64,000 bases of DNA from Nothophoma quercina (lineage: Eukaryota; Ascomycota; Dothideomycetes; Pleosporales; Didymellaceae), in the NCBI GenBank assembly GCA_021642125.1, contig JAKIXB010000040.1:1-64000 (forward strand), in the 5' to 3' direction. The position numbers and the translations under genes are program-made. The notes below the pieces were generated by a model that was not told the origin of the DNA, made no database searches, and saw nothing but the letters and a program-made list of their open reading frames with translations. This document shows, one piece after another, positions 1-11,936 of the stretch (within the stretch, counting starts at the first letter, position 1; the number at the start of each line of letters is the position of its first letter).

Positions 1-2487
1 TTACGCGGAAGGATACACTATTTAAGTAAGAATAAGCGTAAGAAAATGCTTTTTAGTTACTTAAGTAAGCATGTGTTAAGCTACTTACATTAATTACGTT
101 TAAGAGCAGCAAACTAATGCGCCTTAAAATAGATACCTTAGATTTAGCACTAGGAGCTTGTATTATATAAGAATAAAATAAATAGTAGCACCTAATTACC
201 TACTATTTATAGAAGTTTACAGCACCTAAAGAACGCTATAATGTGCACGACAAGGAACTTATAGCCATTATTAATACATTGTAATATTAGAGAGTTTACG
301 CAGAAAGCTGCTTTAAACTTACTATTTATACAAATTATAAGAACTTAGTACACTTTACAACAACTAAGATCCTAAACTAAAGACAAGTTTACTAGTTAGA
401 AATGCTTAGCCAATACAAGTTTAAGATCCTATATATACCTAGAAAAGATAATAGTAGAGTAGACGCGCTTAGCTAACGCTATAACCTTATAAGTAAAAAG
501 ACAATTAGTAAATTTGCTATTCTTAGTAAAAATAAGGATAGGTCCTTAGGACTATCACAGCAGCTTAATCTTATAATAGTAATTTAGCAGGAACACTATA
601 CGCTAGAACAAGTACTAGAGGAATTAGAAGAGTATATTATAAGCAGTTATTATAACAACCTACTTTATAGACATTCTAGTATTACAAGAACAATAGAACT
701 CATTAAAAGACACTATAAGTTCCTAATTATACGCAATAAGGTTAGTGAATTATTAAGAATTGCATAAGCTGCTAATAGAACAAGTATAGTATACACGCTA
801 AGTATAGAGAAGTATAAGTAATAGAGCTACTAATAGCACTATAGATAAACATTATAATAGATTTTATTATATAGCTGCCTAGCTCTAAAGACCCTATTAT
901 AGGATATAGCTACGACTTAATCTTTGTTATAGTAGATAGATTTACTAAATACGCTAAGATAATACTGTTTAGACATAGCTACACTACAGAATAACTAGTA
1001 TACGTCTTTAAGAACTAAATTATCCACTATTATAGAATACCTATTTTAATTATTAGCAATAGAGATAAGCTCTTTATATTAGATTATTAGACTACGCTTT
1101 TAGCAATAATAGGTACTAAGAGGAAACTCTTAACAGCCTATTATCTGCAGACGAATAGGTAAACTAAATAAGTAAACTAAATAATAGAGACGTATCTCTA
1201 AATCTACTGCAACTAGCAGTAGGATAACTAAGTTTTACTACTACCTATAGCATAAATTACATATAATGATAAGTTATTAGAAGTAACAGGCTATTCGCTA
1301 TTCTTTGTAAACTATAGTAGACAACTAAATCTCTTTACAAGATTATTAGATAGTAGTATCTAAATAGAATTAGCAATAGCCTTAGTTAAAGCACTAAAAG
1401 AAGTATACTAGAAATTGCTTAAAAACATCGCTAAAGCTTAGTTAAGGAGTATCTCTTATGTTAATAAGAAATAAAAAACAGCACCTCTGCTAAAGGAGGG
1501 GGATAAAGTGTATCTCCTCACGAAAAACCTACGCACACGGTAACTAACAAAGAACTAGACAAGGTTAAGGTTAGACTATTTTTTATTTCTAAATAAATTA
1601 GCCTACTTAACTATTAACTTAAGTTACCTAAAGATATAAAGATCTACCCTATATTCTACACCTTGCTATTAGAACTAGCTAACCCTAAAACGCTAATCTA
1701 GAAAGACTTCTACTACTAAGCTAATAGTAAAGATAAATAGGAAGTTAAAAAAGTAATAAAACACTAGAAGAAAAGACGCAGTACTAAATACTTAGTTAAA
1801 TAGTTAGGATACCCTAACTTGGAAAATACATGGGAACTAGCTACGCACCTTATAAACTACTAGTAGATATTAAGGGAATTTAAGGCTAATTAGGTAACAG
1901 CTTAGTTAGGTCCACCTAGTAAACTAAGGGCAACCCGTTAAAGGCGCCCTAAGTACTAGGTAATAAGTTTAGAGCAAGACCCTCTAAAGAACTATTAAAT
2001 ATAATAGTCCCCTTATCTAACTCCTGCTCTACAATGCTTTACTCTTCTATAGCAATTACCTCCTCTACGTAATAATCTAGTAAATCTATGTACTGCTATA
2101 ACTACTCTTCTTGCATATACACAACCTGCAACTCTTCTAACGCCTTTTTAGAGGCCTTAAGCACTTCGTTTTGCGCTTTACAACTTTCCTTAATAGAACT
2201 TAGATTAAGTTACCTTTATATCGCAACGTTGCCTACAACGCAGACATTTACTATACTTCCCTAAATAAATATAGACCTTGCACACTTAATTATGCTTTAC
2301 ACAAGTTAAATATCTCTTAACTATAGTTTCTCTAAAAGACTTAATAAATTTGTACAGATAGTAACAGCGCGTAGTACTTAACTTAAATAGTTGTTTTAGT
2401 ATTATTAAGAACTGCCTAATAATTAAGTGCAGGCCCCGCGTTATATAAATTAGCTTAAAAGACTAAGCTAAGATAGAAGGGGGATAG

Positions 2488-3024
2488 TATTATAATCCTG
2501 AACGTTTAAACCTATGTTAAGAATTACAGACTAAATATAGCACAGCAATTACAAACACTAAGGGAGAATTACAAGTAAGTAAACAAGTTAAGTTAGTAAT
2601 TAGCATTTAGCAACATATCATATAAGGTTACATAACATAATTAGTCTTAGTATAATTAGTCTAATTAGTACTTAGTATAATTAGTGCTTAGTGTGATTAG
2701 TAATCCATGTAATTAGTAATTAGTTTAATTAGTGCTTAGTATAATTAGTACAATTAATACTACTAAGTAGACTGTATTACTCTTTAGTATATAGTACGTA
2801 AGAACACAACCCTTATAGTTTATATTTAACTTTAGTAATTAAGTTTGTTATTAGAATCTCAACTCTATAGATAACAAGTTATATAGCACGTTACTCTTCT
2901 ATTACCCTTAATACCATATTAGACTTCGTCTAGGTATCCTCCCCTACCTAATCCCGACGTACTCATCCCTAAGAACTAACTTGAACTAGTACACTTTTAG
3001 ACTTCGTCTAGTACGACTTTAACA
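2488..3024 (+). repeat. 3' LTR of the truncated Gypsy copy
   Basis: Follows a GAAGGGGGATAG polypurine tract and ends in TTTAACA, exactly as the LTRs of the complete element do. The last ~240 bases (about 2785-3024) match the 3' half of the 493 bp LTRs at 4374 and 10670; the first ~300 bases do not. Length is 537 bp. The expected terminal TG reads TA, consistent with a RIP transition. Confidence 0.75.
2640..2766 (+). repeat. Imperfect tandem repeat of CTTAGTATAATTAGT-like units
   Basis: About nine imperfect copies of a 9-15 bp unit built on TTAGTATAATTAGT lie inside the 5' half of the LTR at 2488-3024. The LTRs of the complete element lack them, so they mark the LTR subfamily. Confidence 0.7.
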
Positions 3025-3912
3025 CTATGTCGCGTCGTGTTAGTCCTTTATTAAGGTTTAAGAGGTCTATAGCTTTAGGTCTATAGTATCTACTCTAAGT
3101 ATTATTATAGATACGCTAACTAGTGTTAGACTAGTAGTAGTTACCTTATTATCCTTATTAAAGGTTGTTATTTCCTTATAAGTTACCTTAAGGTAACGTG
3201 TAAAGAACTGTAACTATAGCGTATATATATAGATCCTCTTATAACTCTTACTAAAGCTTATATAACTTAATATTAATACTAATAGCTTTATTAACTAAGG
3301 GTTTAAAGGTATCTATTAAGGTAGTAAATTACATTAATTCTTCCTTCACCTTAAGCTTTAGCCCTTGTCTTAATATAGTTAGTAACGCATTATTATCCTA
3401 GCTAGTAAAAGTAGCTACTTGTTAAAATCTAGCAGTATATTTATAGTAAACGTAGTTTATCAAATATATTAGATTTCTTAACGTATAATAGTAAGTTTAT
3501 TATATACTTTAAATACTTAATAAATCTATTCCTTGAATAGAGTAAAGTCCTTACTCTATAGGTTAATATTAGTAGAAAAAGGTTCTCTATAATAATAGTA
3601 GATAAATAGCTTAATCTACGTAAAAGCTTAATCCTTTATAAAGGTAGATATAAAGGTAACACGCTTGTCCTTAAGGATGTATTCTCCTTAGAATATAAAG
3701 AACAAGTTAAACTTTATAAGCTAGTTTTTTAGCTTCTTAAAAGTTCTGTTAAAGGTCTTAAGTTTAGCTACTAGATAGATACTTATAGTAGTAGGCACTA
3801 TTATTTTTTTATCTATATTATAGTTACTATTAGCTTAGTTGCGCAATGCGTTAGAGTTACTAAAAGTAGTATAACATCCTAAGGTAGTACTTATCTTAAA
3901 GGGTGTTTAAAG
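3025..3912 (-). mobile_element. Inverted gag fragment of a Gypsy element
   Basis: Read on the minus strand, this stretch matches the leader and gag region (about 4867-5720) of the complete element. The minus-strand start CTTTAAACACCC is shared with the base after the 5' LTR at 4867, and the minus-strand end matches the CACGACGCGACAC region near 5710. It begins directly after the plus-strand LTR end at 3024. All frames are interrupted. It is a diverged 5' piece of a second copy in inverted orientation. Confidence 0.75.
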
Positions 3913-4160
3913 TGTTAAAGTTATACTAGACAAAGTCTAAAAGTGTACTAGCTTAAGTTAGGTCTTAGGGATAAGTACGTTAGGATTAAGTAAGGATAAG
4001 ATACCTAGATAAAGTCTTATATAGTAGCTTAAGGTAATACAAGAGTAATATACTATACAGCTTAAACATCTATTAGTTAAGATATTAATAACAGACCTAA
4101 TTACTAAAATTAAATATAAACTATAAGGGTTATATTCTTACGTGCTATATACTTTAATGA
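3913..4160 (-). repeat. Inverted partial LTR
   Basis: Begins with TGTTAAAG, the reverse complement of the LTR end, and on the minus strand matches the 3' half of the Gypsy LTR up to about 4160. The outer half of the LTR is missing or replaced. Together with 3025-3912 it forms a 5'-LTR-plus-gag fragment pointing left. The outer boundary is approximate. Confidence 0.7.
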
Positions 4161-4368
4161 ATATAAGAGCTTACTAAGCTTAATATAAGCTATATAAGCT
4201 AGGCTTACTAGGCTTAATATAAGCTACGTAAGCTAGTTACGTATAACCTACTAGCTTAACTACTAAGAAGTAAGCTAGTTATATAACTTATAATTTACTA
4301 TACTATAACTATATTGTATAGAAGAGCCTGTATAATCACTACGCTAGTTACGTTAGCAATTATAGAAG
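4160..4368. repeat. AT-rich direct repeats (TAAGCTA/ACTAGGCTTAATATAAGCTA)
   Basis: Imperfect short direct repeats built on CTTAATATAAGCTA and ACGTAAGCTAGTTA lie between the inverted LTR piece and the complete element. No coding potential is visible. The stretch ends at the target-site duplication of the complete element. Confidence 0.5.
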
Positions 4369-4373
4369 GTTAG
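4369..4373 (+). repeat. Left target-site duplication (GTTAG)
   Basis: GTTAG immediately before the 5' LTR; the identical pentamer follows the 3' LTR at 11163-11167. Confidence 0.9.
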
Positions 4374-4866
4374 TGTTACAAACCTGAGATAGGGCACAAC
4401 GGAAGATAAGAAAGAGAAGGATTAATAACACTTAGGGACAACCTGCGGGTCTTTAAAAGGGTTAGCATTTAGGACTAATAACAACGTAACCCTTTATATT
4501 CTAAAGTCTTAGTAGAACGCTATAATGGAATAAGTCACGTATATTCTAAAGAATCCTACGATGTTCTAAGGTGTCTTAATATTAGAATAACACTAGAATA
4601 CTAGAACATCTATAGAACACTTCTTAGTATATAGCACGTAGGAACACAACCCTTATAGTTTATGTTTAACTTTAGTAATTAAGTTTATTATTAGAATCTT
4701 AACCTTATAGATAATAAGTTATAAAGCATATTACTCTTCTATTACCCTAAGCTACTATATTAGACTTCGTTTAGGTATCTTACCCCTACCTAATCCTAAC
4801 GTACTCATCCCTAAGAACTAACTTGAACTAGTACACTTTTAGACTTCATCTAGTACGACTTTAACA
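4374..4866 (+). repeat. 5' LTR (493 bp)
   Basis: Starts TGTTACAAACC and ends TTTAACA. It is the same length as the 3' LTR and differs from it at scattered positions, nearly all C/T or G/A transitions. These are consistent with RIP, so LTR divergence cannot be used directly as an age estimate. Confidence 0.92.
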
Positions 4867-5830
4867 CTTTAAACACCCTTTAAGATAAGTACTACCTTAG
4901 GATCTCGTGCTACCCCTTGCTCTAACCCTATAAACGAAGACACTCTTAATGTTATAGAAGAGACTTACACTAATACTATTAACGTTAATAAGCCTAACTT
5001 GTACTATAGAGATCGCACTAAGCTAGAGGACTAGCTTATTTAATAGGACCTTTACTTCTTCTTCTAAGGAGAACGTATCCCTAAGGATAAACGAGTTACG
5101 TTTATCGTAAGCTACATACGTAGTTAAGCATTTAAGTAGATTAAACTATTCCTTATTTATTTCTAAAACAACAACGCTGATTCTAGCGATTGTAATTACT
5201 AGATAGAGGACTTTAACTAATTTAAGGAAAAGATCTAACCTATCTTTAGAGTATCTAATAAGCTAACTATTACTTAATAGAATATTTAGTATATCTAATA
5301 AACTAAGTCTGCTGCTAACTATGTAGCTAAGTTCTAGCAACTTATAGCTAGTGCTGGCTAGGATAACACAGCGCTAATAATAATATTTAAACAAGGCCTT
5401 AAGCCTAAAGTTAAGGAGGAATTAATGCGCACTAGCGCTATTGTTAATACCCTAGGCGACCTAATTAACACAGCCATTAATATTAACGTTAAACTATACA
5501 AACTCTAATAAGAACTAAGAGATAACCCTTAAGTAAGAGTTATAATAGTGCCTAGTAAACTACTACTACGTAACTAGTAGTATAATAGCCTTAACTATAG
5601 CAACTGCTACTAGATAAACGTAGGATAACGTGTCTATAATAATACTAGAAGTGGCTATTTTAGACTAAAAGCTATAGATCTCTTAAACCTTAATAAAGGA
5701 CTAGCACGACGCGACACGGGTAGCAAAGGGAAGGACAAGTCTTTACTAACTTGTTATAACTATAGTAAGCAAGGCTACTTTACTAGGGACTATTACTAGA
5801 AAAACAAAGTATTCTAATAGTTAAATGTAC
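4867..5830 (+). pseudogene. gag remnant with zinc-knuckle trace
   Basis: The internal region just after the 5' LTR. A degraded CCHC-type zinc knuckle can be read near 5747-5795, where Cys codons have partly become Tyr codons and a His codon has become Tyr, as C-to-T changes would do. This is the gag/nucleocapsid part of the element. No intact frame remains. Confidence 0.65.
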
Positions 5831-6829
5831 TAACTAGCGGTCGCACGAACGACGACGCTAATACTAGTAAAGAATAGGAAATTCTTACTAAAGAAGACGG
5901 GCGTCTAATAGAAGACCCTAATTCTAGAGCTAATAATAACTACATTAAGAACTCTAATAAGGACAAGCTCGACGTCTAAAGCTAAGTACTAACACCCTAC
6001 TATAAAATAGATAAATAATAGGCACACATCCGCGACATTTTAGGATAATTAAGTAATAAACTAGGAGTAGCCTATAGCAAACCCTTAACACGTTAAGAGG
6101 AATATAAGTAATTAGACGAACTCTACTACTAACGTGAATAAACACAGCAAGCCTACTAATCTTTATAAAGGATAGATTAATAGTAGAAGACCTTAGAAGA
6201 GGAACACTAGGTTAACTAAAACTTAAGGGACTATTAAGATAGCTATAAAGGTGCCCTCCTAGTATTTAATGCAGTGCTATAAGAAGCACTGCAAGAAGCT
6301 ACTAAGTAAGATTAGCAACTATAATAGATAATAAGCTCTGCTACTAGGCTAATAATAGTAACTAGGCTACTAGTATAGTACAACCTAGACTATTGTAATC
6401 TAAAGCATAGACAGCTTTTATAAACTATATACACCTACAACTATTATACTATTTACTACTTAGAAAAAACAGGCGCTTCGTAGTTTCCCCACAAGCCTAG
6501 ATAATATAAGGAGAAGTAGTATAACTGCCTTAACTACTACTGTAAAGAGTACCTATTTAACAAACGCTAGAGGAAGTAATTTCCTAGTATTAATAACCTA
6601 TAGGCAATTATATAAATGTAGCTAGTTATTAATAGAGAGTGCTATAATAATATATAGCTACTCTGCCTAAATAACGCATGCATAAAGCACTAATGCGCAA
6701 AGGCGTAGAATAGATTTAGTAATAAGGAGTTTTTTTTAGGCCTAGACTAAATAAGAGCTCTAGGATGTAGTCCTTTAATAACCTTAGGACTAATCTACTT
6801 ATTAAACTCCCTATTAAATTAGGTAGAGT

Positions 6830-6890
6830 ATAGATAATAGTATTATTAGACTCTAGAGCGCAATTAAACTACATCTCTTCCTAATCTGTA
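6830..6890 (+). pseudogene. Aspartic protease motif remnant
   Basis: A readable stretch gives Leu-Leu-Asp-Ser-Arg-Ala followed by Asn-Tyr-Ile. This corresponds to the retroviral-type protease active-site block, with the Gly after Asp-Ser changed. It lies between gag and reverse transcriptase as in Gypsy elements. Confidence 0.55.
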
Positions 6891-7429
6891 TAGCAAGCTA
6901 GACTTAAACTACAGCAGAAGTAGAACCTATATCTACTTATAGTAGCTAATAGAGAACTAATACTAGTAGAATTAGAAATTACTTATAAAGTAGTGTTTGT
7001 TCTATTATAAATATAGAACTATATAGAGTAATTAGACCTAGACGCGTTTAGGATAGCTACTTATAACGTTATTTTAGGCCTACTATAGTTATAAAAGCAT
7101 AATCTACAGATTAATTAGAAAAATTAATAGCTTTTATTTAATAGGTGTAAATGCAGCACTACTACACGCTAGCCTACGTAACTTAAGCTAGAGTTAGTAG
7201 ATAAGAAGGAGATTAACAACATCTCTTTAATATATAAGATGCACTAATAATATAGAGTAGTTAACTGTGTAGACCTAGAACGCCCCTCTATAATAGTTAA
7301 GGAGACTAAAAGTGCACCTCCTACTATACTAGACGTATACTAATAGTATACCTAGATGTTTAAAGAAGAGTTATCTGTAAAAGCGCTACCTAAGCATTAA
7401 TCTTAAGATTATAAGATTAAACTTAAGGA

Positions 7430-8150
7430 AGGGAAAGAACTACCCTTTAAGCTAATATACTAGCTATCTAAGAAAGAACTAGAAGTACTCTGCAAGTACA
7501 TTAAGAAGAACTTTATAAAAGGATTTATTAAGAGATCTAAGTCCTTAGTAGGATTTCCTATTATCTTTGTTATAAAGAAAGATAGTAGTTTAAGACTCTA
7601 CGTTAACTACTAGAAGCTTAATAAGATTATAATAAAAAACTAGTACCTACTGCCTAACATTAAGGAGCTATAAGATAAACTCTAGGGAGTAAAGTTCTTT
7701 ACTACACTTAATCTACGTAAAGCGTACAACCTTATACGCATAAAAAAAAGCAAAGAATAGAAGACAGCGTTTAGAACTTATTATAGTTATTATAAGTATA
7801 TAGTTATGCTATTTAGGCTAACTAATACACTAGCAGTATGTTAGGCATTAATTAATAACATGCTCTAGGAGCATCTAGACATTACTATAGTAGTATACCT
7901 TAATAATATTTTAGTATACAGTTAAACGCTAGAAGAATACAAGGTGTACGTAAGATAAGTATTAGACTACTTAGTAAAAGCAGACCTTAGGCTAAAGCTA
8001 GAAAAGTGTAAATAGTATAAGGAAGAAGTAGAATTCCTTAGCTACGTTATAGGAAGATACAGAGTAAAGATAAGCAAAAAAAAGATTTAAGTTATAAAGA
8101 ATTAGTTAACACCTATATTAGTTAAGGGAATTTAAGAATTCCTAGGGTTT
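7430..8150 (+). pseudogene. Reverse transcriptase remnant
   Basis: Characteristic Gypsy reverse-transcriptase blocks can be read in one frame apart from stops. They include the SKKELEVL block near 7460, the KGFIKRSKS block near 7520, and a YLNN box near 7896-7907 where the family has YLDD. Loss of both catalytic Asp codons by G-to-A changes, plus many TAG codons, shows the enzyme is dead. Confidence 0.8.
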
Positions 8151-8199
8151 ATTAACTTTAACTAACGCTTTATTAAAGACTACTCCTTAAAAGCCTTAC

Positions 8200-8700
8200 T
8201 GTTTACAAAGCTTACGCAGAAGGACACACTATTTAAGTAGGAATAAGCGCAAGAAAATACTTTCTAGTTACTTAAGCAAGTATATGTTAAGCTACCTATG
8301 TTAATTACGTTTAAGAGCAGCAAACTAATGCGCCTTAAAATAGATACCTTAGATTTAGCACTAGGAGCTTGTATTATATAAGAATAAAATAAATAGTAGC
8401 ACCTAATTACCTACTATTTATAGAAGTTTACAGCACCTAAAGAACGCTATAATATGCATAATAAGGAACTTATAGCCATTATTAACGCGTTATAACATTA
8501 GAGAGTCTACGTAAAAAGCTGCTCTAAACTTACTATTTATATAAATTATAAGAACTTGGTATATTTTATAATAACTAAGATTCTAAACTAAAGGCAAGTT
8601 TGCTGGTTAGAAATACTTAGTTAATATAAGTTTAAGATCCTGTATATACCTAGAAAAGATAACAGTAGAGTAGACGCGCTTAGCTAACGCTATAACCTTG
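8200..8700 (+). pseudogene. RNase H remnant
   Basis: Follows the reverse transcriptase. A degraded block ending in His-Asn-Lys-Glu-Leu (about 8455-8475) corresponds to the HDKEL-like segment of Gypsy RNase H. The same segment occurs in the truncated copy at about 245-265. Confidence 0.6.
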
Positions 8701-8929
8701 CAGGTAAAAAAATAATTAGTAAATTTACTATTCTTAGAAAAAACAAGGATGGGTCCTTAGGACTATTATAGCAACTTAATCTTATAATAGTAATTTAGCA
8801 GGAATACTACACACTAGAACAAGTACTAGAGGAATTAGAAGAATATATTATAAGTAGTTATTATAACAACCTACTTTATAGACACCTTAGTATTATAAGA
8901 ACAATAGAACTTATTAAAAGACACTATAA

Positions 8930-9700
8930 GTTCCTAAACATGCATAATAAAGTTAGCAAGTTTATTAAGAATTGCGTAAGCTACTAATAGAATAAGTATA
9001 GTATATACGCTAAGTATAAAGAAGTATAGGTAATAAAGCTACTAACAGCATTATAGATAAACATTATAATAGATTTTGTTATACAACTACCTACCTCTAA
9101 AGACCCTATTATAGGCTATAACTACGACTTAATCTTCGTCGTAGTAGATAGATTTACTAAATATACTAAGATAATACTATTTAAACATAGTTACACTGCA
9201 GAACAACTAGTACATATCTTTAAGGACTAGATTATCTACTATTATAGGATACCTAAGTTAATTATTAGTAATAGAGATAAGCTCTTTATGTTAAACTATT
9301 AGACTACGCTTTTAGCAGTAATAGGTACTAAGAAGAAGCTCTTAATAGCCTATTATCTATAGATAGATAAATAGACTAAACAAGTAAACTAAATAATAGA
9401 AACGTATCTCTAAATCTACTATAACTAGCAGCAGGACAACTAGGTTTTACTACTACTTATAGTATAAATTGCATATAATAATAACTTATTAGAAGTAATA
9501 GGTTATTCGCTATTCTTCGCAAACTATAGTAGATAACTAAATCTCTTTACAAGATTATTAGACAGCAGTATCTAAATAGAATTAGCAATAGCCTTAGTTA
9601 AAGTACTAAAGGAAGTATACTAGAAATTGCTTAAAAACATTGCTAAAGCTTAGTTAAAAAGCATCTCTTATATTAATAAGAAACGAAAAACGGCGCCTCT
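8930..9700 (+). pseudogene. Integrase remnant
   Basis: The block VVVDRFTKY near 9141-9170 is the classic integrase core motif around the second catalytic Asp, preceded by a readable IDFV segment near 9070. TAG/TAA codons interrupt it throughout. The truncated left copy carries the same segment near 925-960. Confidence 0.75.
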
Positions 9701-9944
9701 ACTAAAAGAGGGGGATAAGGTATATCTCCTTACAAAAAATTTACACATACAGTAACTAACAAAGAAACTAGATAAGGTTAAAGTTAAACTATTTTTTATT
9801 TCTAAATAAATTAGCTTAGTTAACTATTAACTTGCGCTACTTAAGGATGCAAAGATCTACCTAGTGTTCTATATCTTATTATTAGAACTAGCTAACTCTA
9901 AAATGCTAATCTAGAAAGACTTCTACTACTAAACTAATAGTAAA

Positions 9945-10090
9945 AATAAGTAGGAAGTTAAAAAAATAATAAAACACTAGAAGAAAGGACGTAGTACTAA
10001 ATATCTAGTTAAATAGTTAGAATACTTAGACTTAGAAAACATATAGGAACTAACTATGCACCTTAAGAACTGCTAGCAACTTCTACTCTA
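9945..10090 (+). pseudogene. Chromodomain-like tail of pol
   Basis: A degraded segment reads EVKKIIKH, then KKGRSTKYLVK, then a Leu-Glu-Asn block. These match the chromodomain signature (EVEKIL..R...G...YLVKW.G...E..TWEP) with Trp codons turned into stops. Such a tail at the integrase end defines chromoviruses. Confidence 0.7.
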
Positions 10091-10669
10091 GTATTCTTAA
10101 AAGAAAGGAAGCCTAGATTGCCCTCTAGTATAGACAGCATAAATACGCTCTAATTAAGAGCTAAGGACCTAAGCATTAGGCCTTCCTCTAGCTAAGCAAC
10201 ATCTTAATTAATGCCCTTAATAGCCTTAAGAGCTTTAGTATTTTCTACGTACTAACTAGCATTATCTACCTACTATTACTTATAATACTGCAACATTTTC
10301 TTTTGTTTTTAAATATAGTCTTTTTTTACACGAGCAGCTAGTATAGCTTATAAAGTAATAAACTTAGCTTTGTCTACTTCTACTTCTTGCTGTTCTAGAC
10401 AACTTATTTCCTAATTAATATAATTAAAGTTTGGAACTAGAACTTCTACTAGAATACACTTCTAGCTACTTATACTATAATAATTTCTATACTCCTTCTT
10501 TAACAATGCTATTTAGCACTTAAGGCCTTACTTTGCGCAGTACTAGCAAGACACTATTATAAGTTATCTAATATAATTAATACATTTACTAATAGAGTAG
10601 TAGTATGCAGTGCTTCTAGAAACTATAAGGTTAGTTTATAAGGACATAAAGATTAGAAGGGGGGGATAG

Positions 10670-11162
10670 TGTTATAAACCTAAGATAGGGCACAACAGAA
10701 AATAAGAAAGAGAAGGATTAATAATACTTAGGGATAACTTACAAGTCTTTAAAAGGGTTAGTATTTAGGACTAATAATAACGTAACCTTTTATGTTCTAA
10801 AGTCTTAGTAGAACGCTATAATAGAATAAGTTACGTATATTCTAAAGAATCCTATAATATTTTAAGGTGTCTTAATGTTAGAATAACACTAGAATAATAG
10901 AATATTTATAGAATACTTCTTAGTATATAGTACGTAGGAACATAACCCTTATAGTTTGTATTTAACTTTAGTAATTAAGTTTGTTATTAGAATCTTAACC
11001 TTATAGATAATAAGTTATAAAGCATATTACTCTTCTATTACCCTAAGCTACTATATTAGACTTCGTCTAGGTATCTTACCCCTACCTAATCCTAACGTAC
11101 TCATCCCTAAGAACTAACTTGAACTAGTACACTTTTGGACTTCGTCTAGTACGACTTCAACA
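10670..11162 (+). repeat. 3' LTR (493 bp)
   Basis: Starts TGTTATAAACC directly after the AGAAGGGGGGGATAG polypurine tract and ends TTCAACA. Collinear with the 5' LTR over its full length. Confidence 0.92.
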
Positions 11163-11167
11163 GTTAG
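11163..11167 (+). repeat. Right target-site duplication (GTTAG)
   Basis: Identical to 4369-4373. Confidence 0.9.
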
Positions 11168-11936
11168 TATCTAGTTAGCTAGTTATAAAGGGATTTTAAC
11201 AATATATTATACTTTTTAATAAGTAATTACGTATGTTATACTTATTAATAAGTAGTTATATAATATAACTTAGTAGTTACTTCTCTACTTGTTATAGTAA
11301 CTTTAAGGTCTAGTTAGTAGGTACTTATTACTATGCCGTTCTCGTGCTTAGAGATTGTAACATGAGGATACTTATTTTAGCGCTTTAGTAAGGAAAATTA
11401 AAGCCTCTACTATTATACCTTAATAACTAAGCTAACACTATAGCTATGTAAAAGAATAATAGCTTATTCTAAAGAGAAAACTAAGCTTAATAAGGCTTAC
11501 ATAATGTTTAATTTTAATATAAAGAATCTAAATAGAAAGAAGGCCTAGAAATACTATAATCCTAGTAGGCCTACTAGGAACATTATAGGCGTTAGTAAAA
11601 CAAAGGCTAAATATTATAGGTATTAGTAAAATATAGGCTAAAGGTATTATACCATAAGGCCTACTATGCCTTATAGTATAATACTACGTTTCTTGAAAAT
11701 TTTATTTAGAAAAACTTTTCCCGATATACTACCTTAGCTAAGTCTTTCTACTTGCTTTACGCTAGCGTCTAGACTAGCTAGCGCTATTATAATCTAAACT
11801 TTACCCTAACTAAACAACTTTCTACAGCCTAATACTTAACTTGTTACTATAATATAAATCTATGTTATTAGTATACCTCTAGATTACCTTAGGATTAAAT
11901 TAGTAGATTGATTTATTGAAGTAGCTGCAAATTACG
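11168..11936. other. AT-rich intergenic flank of the transposon block
   Basis: Contains no readable gene. It has short internal repeats near 11570-11670 built on TATTATAGGTATTAGTAAAATATAGGCTAAA and AAGGCCTACTA (also inverted at about 11655-11670). The AT-rich composition stops at about 11930, essentially at the stop codon of the next gene. Confidence 0.6.

Larger units (their letters stand above)
1..3024 (+). mobile_element. 5'-truncated, RIP-degraded Ty3/Gypsy retrotransposon
   Basis: Bases 1 to about 1860 align base by base, with many transitions, to about 8210-10080 of the complete element further right. They therefore cover the end of reverse transcriptase, RNase H, integrase and the chromodomain region. 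The copy continues through a different 3' non-coding stretch to a polypurine tract at about 2474-2484, followed by a 3' LTR at 2488-3024. No reading frame survives: TAG and TAA interrupt all frames every few codons, as expected of RIP in ascomycetes. The left end lies outside the window. The stretch 1870-2470 does not match the complete element, so this is a related subfamily rather than the same one. Confidence 0.85.
4374..11162 (+). mobile_element. Complete Ty3/Gypsy (chromovirus-like) LTR retrotransposon, RIP-inactivated
   Basis: Length is 6789 bp. Two 493 bp LTRs, both TG...CA, bound an internal region with the order gag, aspartic protease, reverse transcriptase, RNase H, integrase and a C-terminal chromodomain-like motif, then a polypurine tract (about 10655-10665). 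Domain order and the chromodomain are typical of fungal chromoviruses. Every frame is interrupted by TAG/TAA, and catalytic codons are altered (for example Asp-Asp to Asn-Asn in the reverse transcriptase). The perfect GTTAG duplication shows it inserted as a unit and has not rearranged since. It cannot be autonomous. Confidence 0.93.

Noticed and set aside
2760..4870. Telomere or centromere repeat
   Set aside because: AT-rich with short repeats, but no TTAGGG arrays; the sequence is explained by Gypsy LTR and gag fragments.
5954..6145. Only open frame of more than 60 codons in the transposon block (minus strand)
   Set aside because: It is antisense to degraded gag/pol sequence, has no domain, and its composition is what an AT-rich RIP-affected strand gives by chance.
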